Position numbers and translations under genes: made by a program. A DNA stretch of 64,000 bases from Podospora comata. Lineage: Eukaryota; Ascomycota; Sordariomycetes; Sordariales; Podosporaceae. The notes beneath the pieces were generated by a model, which made no database searches, had not been told where the DNA came from, and was given only the letters and a program-made list of their open reading frames with translations. Positions 22,904 to 35,000 of this stretch are shown one piece after another. The stretch is taken from the NCBI GenBank assembly GCA_017354895.1, contig CP071495.1, forward strand, positions 789,001 through 853,000, given 5' to 3'. Every line of letters begins with the position of its first letter. Position 1 is the stretch's first letter.

Positions 22904-23393
22904 GGACGTTTCATGAGCGACAAGGCCGTGCCTGGACAGAGAAGAGGTCGGGGGATGGCGACACGCATCGCAGGTTGCGGCATCGTGGTGGACACCCCCT
23001 AGTGAACCCCGTATTTACTCGTATATAGAGTGACTCTTGTCCGGAAATCGACATCCTCAAGACGCCACGGCTGTCGTTGACGCCTCCCATCCCATCCACC
23101 GCTAGGGGAGGTGGACACGAGCTTTTCTGTCGTGGCGTGAGGGGTAAAAGCCCGAACCGGACTTCAGTGGCACTTTTACAGCTGGTCGACTGCCCACCGA
23201 ATGTGTTCTAACGGAATGTATCAGTAATTGCACACGCCAAAGCTGGATGACCGGAAACCTTACTGGGGCTCTGGTGGAAAAAGGACTGCTGGCATGGATC
23301 CATCCCCACATGGTGGCGTCCTCGTGGCTCTTCAGAGGCGTCGTGATGCATGGCATGGGCAGATAAAAAGGCGCTTTCATCTGGCCGGTCTCA
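22904..23393. other. Intergenic, no gene seen
   Basis: Promoter region of secreted protein B and the 3' flank of the transcription-factor gene. No feature was recognised. Confidence 0.5.
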
Positions 23394-26261
23394 TCACGTC
23401 CCTATAAAAAAGTCGGCGTTGTGAAAGTTAAAGATGGAGTCGAAGCCTTGATCACAGAGCTGAAAAACTCCACGTTAACAACAGTATCTTGACAGTCTTG
23501 CATTCACCACTTACCGAGCCTTCGCTATCCCACCCGTAGCTGTAATCCATCTTGGAGTCTTCGAATGGGCTTCTCCCGGGTCCGTATCCACCATTCAATG
23601 CAGCCCCGATCATGGAAAGAGCTAGCTTTCCGCCAGCAGCCTCCTGCAGCAGGTGCCAGCACTGGCCCAGCTCATCTGCGATGGAAGCCAGCACCTGCTC
23701 CTCCGCCTCAGCATCAGAAGCGCCATTCTGGAGAGCCTGGACCTGACTCCAGAGAGCAGAGTACATGAGATATCCCTTGATATTTGTCTCTCCCATTCGG
23801 ATACGGCGCACTGTCCACCCGATGGAGTACTTGACAGCGTCGAGCAGATCCTGGCGCGGGGCAGCGCCACTCCCAATGCTAAGGGGACCCGTTGTGCCCA
23901 AATCCGCCTCGGAACCCGGCCTTTCAAGCACATGGTCGAGGTTCATACTCTGGCGGAATGACCGGTCCTCCTGCACCTGCCACAACAGCTCCAAACAAAT
24001 GGTCAAAACAGCGAGCGTGGGGACTGACCGGAATGCCCCATACCCGCAGGTGGACAACCTTGTAAAGTCATCAGTTTCCCGAGCGGTCCCCGAGTCCCCA
24101 GCCGGTGACCCGGTAGCAAAGGCCCGATACAGTTTCAACGATGTCTCTACACACATCTTGCGTGCAAAGTAGTAGGCTGGATTATGCTGCGCCGACCACA
24201 GCCATGGGTGATTCAGAGCCAGAAAGAAACGATGCACCATATGCTCGGCCAGTCGAAGCTGAAACAAAGACAGACGCCTCGGGAGGATGCCAGCAGGATC
24301 GTACGACTGCTGGAGTGTGGCCGATAGTGCTCGACAGGCGGCGGTGAGTTCCGTGTTCCATTTCAGAGTCTCCTCGTACGTGGCTGGCGCTTTGAAGTGG
24401 TTAACATACTGCGCAATCGCCAGTCTAGTCGGAAACGACCGTAGGAGAGCGAGCTGGACTGAAGTTTGTGTAAAGGTCCCCGGAGATCTGGGGTTTGGAG
24501 GAGGTTTATCGCCCTCGCACAGCTGGTCGTCGTCGTAATTACTTGGCGGCCGAGTATCATAATCAGACACGGATATCAGGGGCGGACCACCAGAGTCCAA
24601 GCTCGACTGCAGCGTCATTTCCAACACGGTCGCCCACAGCCGTCTCCTCATCTCTGCCCGAAACACCGACATGGCAGGCAAGCTATCCGGGTCACGGTGG
24701 AGTCCCATGTACATTGCCGTCCGCAACAGAGGCCCGGCGCTGATCCAGGTCAGGTCACACTCGACACCGCATGTCTCTCTGGCAATGTGCAGCAGACACA
24801 TGGTCTGAAGGCCCGACATGTTCAACCTGGCCTTCTCACAGGGCGAGGCGAGCCAGGCCTGGGCCTCGTATATCCACTGGGCAGCAGACGGTCGGAGAGC
24901 AGCCACATCATCCTGGAAGCACGTGCCAATGGCCATACACAACTGAAACTGAGCAATGAAGGCCGGGCTTGCCGCCGTGCGGTTCTCCCAGAAGTGGTTG
25001 TACTCTCGCCAGAAGCTTGGCTGGTGCAGGATTCGGTAGACGCTTTCAAAGGTTCGAAAATACGCCTCCGCCAACCGACGGGCTACGCTCTCATGTGGAA
25101 CGTCGCTGCCGAGCTGGAAGCCAACATGAGGAGGGACCTTTTGAGATTTAATCACCCTACAGAGATCTTTGCACTTCTTTAAGAGAAAGTAGATGTCTGA
25201 GTCTCTGTCCGATTCAATCCTCTTGGCAAGATTGATGATCAGGGGGAACTGCAGCAAAAACATCAGACCAACCAGTCAGCCAACCAGCAAATGTTCACGT
25301 CATCGAACCTGGAGTGGAGACAGGACCCCCGGGGAACCAAAGGAACAGAAACAATGGAACAGCTACTCACAAACTTATCCCCATTTGCTAGGCAGGTCTT
25401 GGAACCAGAACCCTGCGGACAATGCAGAGGTACGTGTGCATTTTGAGAAGTGTGTTGAGGGCGATCTGGATTCCTGAGGGCCTCGGCGAGTTGTTGCTCA
25501 AGTTGTTGGACCCTCTCGGCAAGTGCAGCCGTGCTGTTTCCGAATCCTGATGCCGAGTGGCTGGGGGTCAGTTCAAGGTGCCGAATGGCCGGGGTCGGGG
25601 CAGACACGGGCTCTCCCGTCCGGGCTGTTAGGATGGTAGTGGTGGAGGTTTTGGTTGTTGCTGAGCTGCTCCTTGGTCCTGGGTCTCGGTATGATGTTGG
25701 GTGGGAGGGAGGACTGAGGGCAGCGATTGTTGCTGTGGTCGTGCTGGTGCTGGTGCTGGTGGTAGAGGCACTGGATGGTGTGGTAGCGGTACCTGCGGCA
25801 ACGGCTGTGGTGGTGTTGGCGGTGGCGGCACTGGTAGCGACAGGTCCAGGAACAGGCGCAGGGGCTAGTGACACTTCTTTGTACGTGTAACCGGAGTCGG
25901 CGGCCAGCCGTTGTTCGGCAGTTGGGGAGTTGTCGGACTGAGCCGCAGCTGGCGCCGGGGAAAGCCTCCAGAGCCGGGGCTTCGGGCGCCGGGCCTCCTC
26001 ATACGTGCAATTGACTATTTTGGACTTGAGGCAGCTGGCGCATGGCTCGTTGCGATCGCAACGAATCTTGCGTGTTCGGCACTGGATGCACGAGAGGGCC
26101 GGACGGTTGCGCCGTCTGGGCTCGGTGAGCTTCCCGTGCCCGCCACCACCACCACCGCCAGCAGCGAGGGCACCACCGGTGGGCGTGGATGGCGCAGGTC
26201 CAGGCGGCGTCGTTGCGGCTTCCCGGTCTCTGTCCGTGTCCACGTCCATGTCCATATCCAT
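23394..26261 (-). CDS. Zn2Cys6 fungal transcription factor, three exons
   Basis: Predicted 896-residue regulator. Exons are 25371-26261, 23515-25248 and 23394-23459. Intron 1 is 122 nt (GTGAGT...TGCTGCAG, branch GGCTGAC) and intron 2 is 55 nt (GTAAGT...TTTTTCAG). If intron 2 were retained the protein would end a few residues later in another sequence. The binuclear cluster has C58, C61, C68, C74, C77 and C85, with RTRKIRC between the second and third Cys. A short leucine-zipper-like linker (LAERVQQLEQQLAEAL) follows a low-complexity Thr/Ser/Ala region. The rest is a fungal-specific regulatory domain with the ARRLAEAYFRTFESVYRILH and MGLHRD landmarks. It should bind CGG half-sites as a dimer. 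Targets are unknown; the neighbouring secreted proteins are candidates by position only. The start is the first ATG in frame; upstream exons cannot be excluded. Confidence 0.88.
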
Positions 26262-29200
26262 CCTGTCAACTAACTGCTCGGCGTGGAGCCCGCACAAATG
26301 CGCGTAGGTAACCTGGAAGGTAGGTGGGAGGTGAGATGTCAGAAAGTTGTTCGGTTAGGGAGCACCTCAAGGCAGGACAGGACCTATGTCAGGTTGGTAT
26401 CGGTCGTCGGCGTTGGTGCCCTGTGTCGGGGTTGAGGAAGAATGGGAACCGAGCGGGCGGTTTGCCGAGGGAATGACACCAAAGCCAAAAGAAACAAAAC
26501 GGTAAAAATGATCGAGGTGGACAGGACAAGACAAGACAAGACAGGACAGGACAGGACAGGACAGGACTGGGCAGAAGCAAGAGGATCCTCGACAAGCAAG
26601 CAACACGCTCGCCCCGGCCCTTCGAAACTCCAATGAGCCTCACAGGGTCAAGCACAGGTAGGAAAACTCACGGGCATGCGACTGGCAGTGGGCAGGTCCG
26701 AGGTTTTTCGTCGCAAAGAGCCTGGCTTGGCTGCACTCCCACGCCCACGAGGATGGACTGCGTCAGATCGGCATCTCGGACAGAATGCGGGGGGCTGGAG
26801 CTAATCACCGATACTTGCCTGTTATGGGCTAACGTCGGGCACGAAATTCCGGGTATTGGGAGGGGGGAAAGGCGCCATTCTTTTACTCTCTTTCCTTCAA
26901 AGGTACGGATACTCCGCGCGTGCGATATTACCCAGCTTCTCCGGACCTAGCACCCAGCCCTGCCGTTGGAATGTACCAGGTAGGTAGGTAAGGCATGTAA
27001 GTACCTGCATGGCCGGCCAGTTGCACCCTGACTGCCTGAGCCACCTGCTTACAAACTTTAAACTTGTCAGCGGGAGCACGTTCTGTCCGTTTCCCTAGAA
27101 GACGCTTTCTTTTGCTTCCATGTGATTGGAGACCGAGCTTGTCCCTTTCCCGAGCACACGGAAACACCCGCCATCGCGCCCCCCAAACCGGTAAAACGGG
27201 GGGCTCGTCCACTGCCAAGAGTCCCTTGAATTCCTGCAAATCCCCAGTTTCCAGTGGGGCCATTTATCTCCGTTGCCGACCGGTTGGGTAGCACGGGAAC
27301 AGGGGATCCGAGCCGAAGCTTAGTATCGGCTCGACGGCTGAGAGTTTGTCGTTTTTCTCTCTGAAAGACACATGTAGGTAACGGCCTCCGAACCACGACG
27401 AAGAGATTTCCGCCCTGCTCACATCAGCAGGGCAGCCACACACACACTCGACACACCGCCATGCCCATCATGGAACTCCACGGTCTATCGTCTGTATCGA
27501 TATGCACATAGCTGTACAAAGCAGGCACAGCACCACTTGATGATCCTCACCCGTCTCTTCTACTCAGATTCCAGCTACCTTATATTACAACCCAACCGAT
27601 ACCATCCAATCTCATATTCAAACGACCTTGTTGATATTTGCTGGCAGCAAGTGAGGGAAATCCGGCATCGCAACCACCCAGCGCAGCAGTTCCCCACCTG
27701 TCACATCCTGGACATCCGGAGTTACTTTGCACATACCGGCCGGAAATGTACACTTACCATCCAGAGACTCATTCATTTCATCATGCCAACTACAAACCCC
27801 AAATATCCTCTCTCCTTCTCACACAATCCCATCCGACATACCTACTACCTAGCATGAGGACTAGGTAGATACAAACATTCTAACCAACCCCCCGTATACA
27901 CCCTCCCCCTCCTCCCAAAAGGCACATAATCCCATCCACCGGCACCATCGGACTCTCCAGTGGGGAAATCTTAACCCGTCTGCAAGAAAATAAATAAATA
28001 AACACACTCACTCCCACCCCGGGACGCGCGGGAGTTTTGTCCATGTCACACACACCCATCCACCAGTCGGCTCGCCCGATTTCCTTATTGTCATCAGCCC
28101 CCCCAAAAAATGTTATCTCCGCCCCGGCCGGTACCCCCCAGCCAAATGCAAAACGTACCTTGCAAATGGTCGGTCGGATACGGGTCAATGGCATAGTGTA
28201 TATGTGAGAAAGATCCGGTGGATCCGCTGGTCGGATCTTATGGGTTGGGGGTCTTTTTTTTCTTGGTCAGTGTATGCGTAAGTGTAAGCTTGGTAGATCT
28301 GGTACTGTAAGAAAAATGCCGCCAAGAAAAGGTCAAGCTTTTGCCTAGATGGTTGATGGTTGCTTGGTGGTGTTTAGTCAGGGACTTGGATTAATCATCG
28401 TCTCCATGATGGTCCTGTTCGGAATGATGAGGTTGGTTGGTTGGTTATATCTAGATGAGACGGCACCGTTTGATAGTAGTGATGGTGGTGATATATCACG
28501 GCACGGGTAACCAAACTGGGTTCATCTGGCGGGGAGTGACTGCAGCTTGGAATGCTGAACTGCATCTCCCTTCATGTGAACTGACAGTGTAAATGAAGCC
28601 CATCTGAAGGTGAAGATATCTGAACGGCAGGAAATGCACACATTCTGCCTGAAATGGTCTGCAAGTAGACGGGTTAACGCTACCAACACCAATGGGTGAA
28701 ACTCGAGTGAACTACAGCAATAGAGCAAACCGGCACGAGGGGAGAATGTTCAGATATGTATGCATTGGTACTCTAATAACAGCAAAGAACCATGCCAACA
28801 GGCTATGAAACAGTATGGGCTGGCAGATTGCTCCAAACAGTGCTCACGTTCCTGTGTTTTTATATGCTTCCTCCTCTGGTATTTGGTGTGTTGTGAGGTT
28901 GGTGCTGTCCAGGGCTTTGCTTCATGACTTATTTCGAGCAGCGGCCAAACTCCATGCTCGATTAAACAACCTCTACGCAATTATGGTAGACCAATGTACA
29001 TAAAACGATAAAAAAAGACCTGTATTCCCGACACCGGGACGAAGCAAGCATTGCCCTTCGGTGTTCATTATACACGTGTTGGCCGGAGGTATCCGGGAGA
29101 CTCTAACCAGTTGACCGTGACCACCGGTGGACGAATATGCACCCACTACCGTGCTCCTGATGCCAGCTCCAGAGTGCCCCTTTTCCCTCCCTGACCCGCC

Positions 29201-29293
29201 CAATGTTTCGTATCCTTCTTCTATAAGCTGCGCCTGCCCGATTCTGTTTTTCATCCGAATGTCATTTTACCGCCACCGACCGTTTCGCCCGAG
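26262..29293. other. Intergenic 3 kb: long leader of the Zn2Cys6 gene
   Basis: No convincing gene was seen. The stretch includes the pentamer array at 26521-26565 and several T/C-rich tracts. Its position suggests a long promoter or 5' UTR for the transcription factor, which is common for fungal regulators, together with the 3' flank of the PDH E2 gene. Confidence 0.45.
26521..26565. repeat. ACARG pentanucleotide array (nine units)
   Basis: Nine head-to-tail pentamers: one ACAGG, three ACAAG, then five ACAGG. The purine-rich strand is the plus strand. It lies about 260 bp upstream of the Zn2Cys6 start codon. Confidence 0.92.
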
Positions 29294-30758
29294 TTAAAGA
29301 AGAAGCTCAAGAGGGTTCTCAATGACCTTCTTGAACTCGCGCATCCACTCGGCACCGACGGCACCGTCAACGACCTTGTGGTCGAAGCTGCCAGTGACGA
29401 CGATCCGCTCCTCCCACTCGACGCCCGTGGTGCCATCCTCATTCTCGACTGGAACGGCAACCTTCTGGGTGCTGCCGACAGCAAGGATGGCAGCCTGAGG
29501 GGGGTTGATGATGGCGGTGAAACGTTCGACAGCGGCGTTCATGCCCATGTTGGAGATGGTGATGGTGCCGCCCTGGTACTCCTCGGGCTTGAGCTTGTTA
29601 TCACGAGCCTTCTTGGCAAGCTCCTTGACGGAAGCCGAGATGGTCTCCAGACCCTTAGACTCGACGTTGGTGACGATGGGGGTGATCAGGCCGGTGGGGG
29701 TGGCGACGGCGACGGAAACGTCGACGTTGTTGAACTGGCGAATGACGCCATCACGCCACGAGCTGTTGACGGCGGGGACCTTCTTGGAGGCAACGGCAAT
29801 GGCCTTGATCAAGAAGTCGTTGACGGAAAGCTTGTACCGGCCCTCGGCGGAGCTATTGAGAGCCTGGCGGAGTTTGAGGAGCTTGCCGACGGAGAGGCTG
29901 GAAGAGACAAAGTAGTGGGGGTTGTCAACAATAGAGGACTGGAGACGCGAAGCGATGGACTTGCGCATGCCGCTGATAGGGGTGTCCTGGTAAGAGGCAG
30001 CAGACGCAGCACCGGCGGCGGCAGGGGAGGACTGGGCCTTCTTGACATCCTCCTCGGTGATCTTGCCACCCGGGCCAGTACCCTTGAGGCCCTTGATCGA
30101 GATACCATTCTCAATAGCAAGCCTCTTGGCGGCGGCAGAGATGTTGGGCTCGCGATCGAGGGCAGGCTCGAGCCTGCCGCTGGGTCCGGTCGATTCGGGC
30201 TCGGGGGCCGGAGTGGGCGCCGGGGTAGGGGCGGAAGACTCCGACCCGGACTTCTGCTCCTTCTTGGGAGCTGGGGCCGAAGCATCACCACCGGCATCCT
30301 CGAGCGAGAAGCTCTCAAAGGCACTGATGTCGGTTCCCTCGTCGACCAAGATGGCAATTGGCTGTGGGTGGGGAGCATGAGTTAGTCGTCATGTGTCAAG
30401 TGGATTCGGGATTCGGGACGGTGGGGAATGACGAGATATAGCTTACATTGCCAACAGCGACATCCTTCGCGCCCGTGTCCTTGAGGACCTTGGCCAAAAC
30501 ACCCTCCTCCTGGAATTCAAAGTCCATCTGGGCCTTGTCGGTCTCGATCTCGACGAGGACCTCGCCGGGGGCGATGCTGTCACCGGGCTTCTTGTTCCAG
30601 GCGCCGATATTTCCCGCCGTCATGGTAGGAGATAAGGCGGGCATCTTGACAACGGTGTGCGGGGGGTACGAAGCGTACCATCTTGTCAGGCTGGGGAGGG
30701 CGACGCGGGCAAGGCGGACATGCTGAACGGCTTGCCTTCTGAGGACGGGAACAAGCAT
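29294..30758 (-). CDS. LAT1: Pyruvate dehydrogenase E2, dihydrolipoyl acetyltransferase
   Basis: Core subunit of the mitochondrial pyruvate dehydrogenase complex; it moves the acetyl group from lipoate to CoA. Exons are 30447-30758 and 29294-30361, with an 85-nt intron (GTAAGC...CCACAG, branch CTAAC), giving 459 residues, the usual fungal length. The Arg-rich N terminus ([20 protein letters not shown]) is a mitochondrial presequence. One lipoyl domain follows, with the modified Lys at 75 in ETDKA. Then come an Ala/Pro-rich linker, the E1/E3-binding domain ([13 protein letters not shown]...[11 protein letters not shown]) and the catalytic domain with H432 and D436 in FDHKVVDG. The C terminus ENPLELLL is typical. 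The start is well set by the presequence. Divergent from SEC7. Confidence 0.96.
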
Positions 30759-32097
30759 CTTGAACGTTTGGCTGTGGAAGAAAAAGGCGGGAAAAAAAAG
30801 GTTGGGGCAGCAGCGAGCTGAGGGATAACCAGGTAGGGACCCTATGCGCCTAACAGAGGGGCAAAAAAGTCGACGTCGTCTCGCGGAGGGGAGGGGGCGT
30901 CGCGGCGGGGGGTGGGAGTCAATTGATGCCGGGCGGAAGGCAGATCAGAGCGAGAGGAGATGGAGGAGAAGGGAGGTGAAATCCGGACCCGGATCGGACG
31001 TTGATGATGGTGGTGGTGATGCACAAGCTGGGGCCAGTTTTTTTACGTGGGATTTCCTCAACTTCGTTGGGAAGCTTAGCTCGCGCGTTCACCAAAACGG
31101 GACGGGCTGTCTGGGCGGACCCGCATGTCAGTCAGCAGTCAATCGCACTAGGCCTTTTTGGTCCACGGGGGTCCGATAAACGCCACGCATTGGCACAGCA
31201 TTCGCGAGATTCAGAGCATTGTTTGACATCTTTTTTTTCCCGCAACCTAACCAGCTCAACAACCCTCGGGGAGTTCTCGGTCAGAATTAGACAGCTTGAC
31301 CTTGTTTACTTTTTAATGGGGTTTTCCAGACATATATAGAGCCCAACATCCACCCATTTCCATTTGATCATATCGGACACTTGAATCTCACTTGACCCCG
31401 ATCATCAGCCACACTTTATCTCCGTGAGTCTCGGTTGAGTCGGGATTCCATCTCCAGCTTCACAGTCGGGTGGGGTGTTGCTGGAATCTCCTTGTTCGAT
31501 GAGGTGAACAGTGGATATCTGCTGCAAAAGGCTGCTGGGAGGCCCTGGGCGCAACAAGGCCACAGAGAAGTGCACGGGGCAAGCTGCTCACCAGCTGGCG
31601 GTGCGGCGCCGTCCGCTTCCTGAGCCTTGGGCTAGTGTCGCAGGGGACGGGAGGCAGCTCCACATGCTGCGCGATGGTTTGCTGTCATCTTTTGCCTACA
31701 GTCCACCTCTACACAGTAAGGGACGGAGAGTAACAGCATACCGGTACCTGGGTCCTAGCAGCAAAGCATACGCAACGCTCGCAGGCAGCACTTCCAACTT
31801 TAATAAGCTACCATCCATACTCTTCTTCCGCCAGAATCAAATTGCATTGTCCAACTCGTCTGAAGATCTCGCTGAGCGAACCTGAAGCCTTCAATCCCAC
31901 CAAATCTCGAGGGCCGCGTCCCCCTCCCCCCTGACAAAGACGACATTGAAACCAACGGCTGCTTCCGCACTTATTCACCCCGAAAAAAGTATCTGGCTTC
32001 GTCGATAAACAACCTCGAACCCTCCCTCGGCCGATTCCCATGCGCTAGCAGCCCTCTGCGAATGGGCATCGTCTCCTAGAGCTACGCCCACCGCGCC
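30759..32097. other. Divergent promoter region between PDH E2 and SEC7
   Basis: No gene was seen in this 1.3 kb. It should contain both promoters and a long SEC7 leader. A plus frame at 31511-31885 lacks domain or splice support. Confidence 0.5.
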
Positions 32098-35000
32098 ATG
32101 AGCTCTTTCGCATTTGTGGTGTCCGCCTTGGACAGAATCGCCCAACATGCCGGCCGCAACAAGCAACTGACCGAGCTTGCCGAAAAGGCACTTGCTGCCC
32201 TCAAAGAGAACGACCAGGACCTCCCGGACCCCGAAGTTGTCTTTGCGCCCCTGCAACTGGCCACCAAAACAGGCACCGTCCCTCTCACGACAACCGCGCT
32301 CGACTGCATTGGCAAGCTCATCTCGTATTCCTACTTCACAGCGCCCTCCGCCCGCGCCCCATCACAAGATGGCTCCGAACAGGCGCCGCTCATTGAGCGT
32401 GCCATTGATACAATTTGCGATTGCTTCCAGGGAGAGGGAACCCCGGGCGAGATCCAGGTGCAGATTGTCAAGTCTCTGCTTGCGGCGGTGCTCAACGACA
32501 AGATCATTGTGCACGGCGCAGGGCTGTTGAAGGCGGTGCGACAGGTCTACAACATCTTCTTGCTCTCCAGGATTACCTCCAACCAGCAAATTGCCCAGGG
32601 GACGCTCACACAGATGGTTGGCACTGTCTTTGAGAGAGTCAAGACCCGGATACACATGAGAGAGGCACGGGCGCAACTGGGACAAAAGCCCAGTCACAGC
32701 AGCCTGACCATTGATCGATCAGACGACCAGGATATACAGACGGAGAAGGGCGATAACGATGAGGGAGCCACACCGCTGGACGAAAAGAGCGAGGCTGGCG
32801 CGAAGCTCACGCTCAAGGATCTTGAACACCGCAAGAGTTTCGACGACTCTCACATGGGCGACGGGCCTACCATGGTGTCCCAGGTCAAGCCGGCAAAGAA
32901 ATCAACAAGATCAGTTTCGGAGCAGAGTTTGGCAGAGGCGGCGCACGAGGACACGCCCGAGGCGCTGGATGCCGAGGACGAGGCCTACATCAGGGATGCC
33001 TACCTCATCTTCCGATCCTTCTGCAACCTGTCCACCAAGGTCCTGACCCCAGAACAGCTCTACGACATGCGCGGTCAAGGAATGCGCTCCAAACTGATCT
33101 CTCTCCATATTGTTCACACGTTGCTGAATAACAACATCGGCGTCTTTACCTCTCCGTTCTGTACCATCACCAACACAAAGAGCAACGAGCCCACGAGCTT
33201 CTTACAGGCCATTAAATACTACCTATGTCTCAGCATTACCCGCAACGGCGCAAGCTCTGTGGATAGGGTGTTTGATGTGTGCTGTGAGATTTTCTGGCTC
33301 ATGATCAAGTACCTTCGAGCTCCCTTCAAGGTTAGTACCCTGCCTATACCAACCTCCTCTGCTGTGCAACTCTGACCTGATATTCGGCTGTAGAAAGAGA
33401 TTGAGGTATTCCTTAATGAAATTTATCTTGCTCTCCTGGCCCGGAAGAACGCCCCTCTTTCTCAAAAGCTCGCCTTTGTTGGCATCCTGAGGAGGTTGTG
33501 TGATGACCCTCGGGCCTTGGTGGAAATGTATCTCAACTATGATTGTGACAGAAATGTGGACAACATTCTCCAAAGGATAGTGGAGGACCTGTCCAAGTTC
33601 GCAACAGCCACGATACCGATAACGCCGATGCAAGAACAGCAATATGAGGACAGCCATGCTAAGAACGGGGCTGGCGAGTGGCAGCTCAAGAGTGTCTTAC
33701 CCCCTCCCCTTACTGCCGCCATGATCACAAACCCACACGATACGGATGGCGATGTTCCCAAGGAATATGCGATCAAGCGAGTGGCCATTGACTCGTTGGT
33801 TGAAACCTTGCGGTCACTGCTTCATTGGTCAGAGCCTGGTCGACCTGAGCTCAATGGTGGCGGTGGGGAGGTAGAAAGAAGACCGTCCAGCGATGAGATC
33901 AGGGAATCGATTGATCCCTCCATGAGCGAGAACGTACCCCGCATCGACACACCAATCCCGCCATCGACCCCGGTGATTGACGACGACCCAGACCAGCTGG
34001 AGAAGGAAAAGGCAAGAAAGACTGCGTTGAGCAACGCCATCAAGATCTTCAATTATAAGCCCAAAAATGGCATCAAGCTTCTGCTCAGGGATGGCTTCAT
34101 TCCAAGCGACAAGCCTGAAGACATCGCCCAGTTCTTGCTGCGCGAGGATAGGCTGGACAAGGCGCAAATCGGAGAATACCTGGGAGAAGGCGATCAAAAG
34201 AACATCGACATCATGCACGCCTTTGTTGACCTGATGGATTTCCGAAAGAAGCGCTTCGTCGAGGCTCTGAGGGAGTTTTTGCAGTCTTTCCGTCTGCCTG
34301 GTGAAGCCCAGAAGATTGATCGCTTCATGTTGAAGTTTGCCAACAGATACATGACTGGCAACCCCAATGCTTTTGCCAACGCCGACACTCCTTACGTGCT
34401 TGCTTACTCGGTCATCATGCTAAATACCGATCTGCACAGCTCCCAAGTCGTCAAGCGGATGACCAAGGCTGACTTTATCAAAAACAATCGGGGTATCAAC
34501 GACAATGCTGATTTGCCGGACGAGTATCTCTTGGGCATCTACGACGACATCCAAAGCAACGAGATCGTTTTGAAGAGTGAGCGAGAAGCCGCAGCCCTTG
34601 CAGGTACTCTTCCTGCGCAGTCGACCAGTATCGCGGCTGGATTCGGCCAGGCCTTCTCGAATGTTGGGAGAGACCTGCAGCGCGAGGCGTACGTCCAGCA
34701 GTCGGAGGAGATTGCGCTGCGCTCAGAACAGCTGTTCAGGGACCTCTACCGCAGCCAGCGGAAGAATGCCTCCAAGGCTGGCACAAAGTTCATCCCAGCA
34801 ACGTCTTTCAAGCATGTTGGGCCAATCTTTGATGTCACTTGGATGTCCTTCTTCTCTGCTCTTTCCGGCTTGATGCAGGGGACACACAATCTTACTGTCA
34901 ACAAGCTGTGCTTGGAAGGCATGAAGCTGGCCACCAGGATCGCTTGTTTCTTTGATCTGGCCACTCCCCGGGAGGCCTTCATCTCGGTGCTCAAGAATAT

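Noticed and set aside
23452-23514. Unspliced end of the Zn2Cys6 protein
   Set aside because: A consensus GTAAGT donor, a TTAAC branch and a TTTTTCAG acceptor support a 55-nt intron, so the spliced end was preferred.
29378-30385. 335-codon plus-strand frame over the PDH E2 gene
   Set aside because: It is antisense to a well-supported enzyme with all catalytic motifs. The Gly/Asp-rich product is a by-product of GC-rich codons on the other strand.
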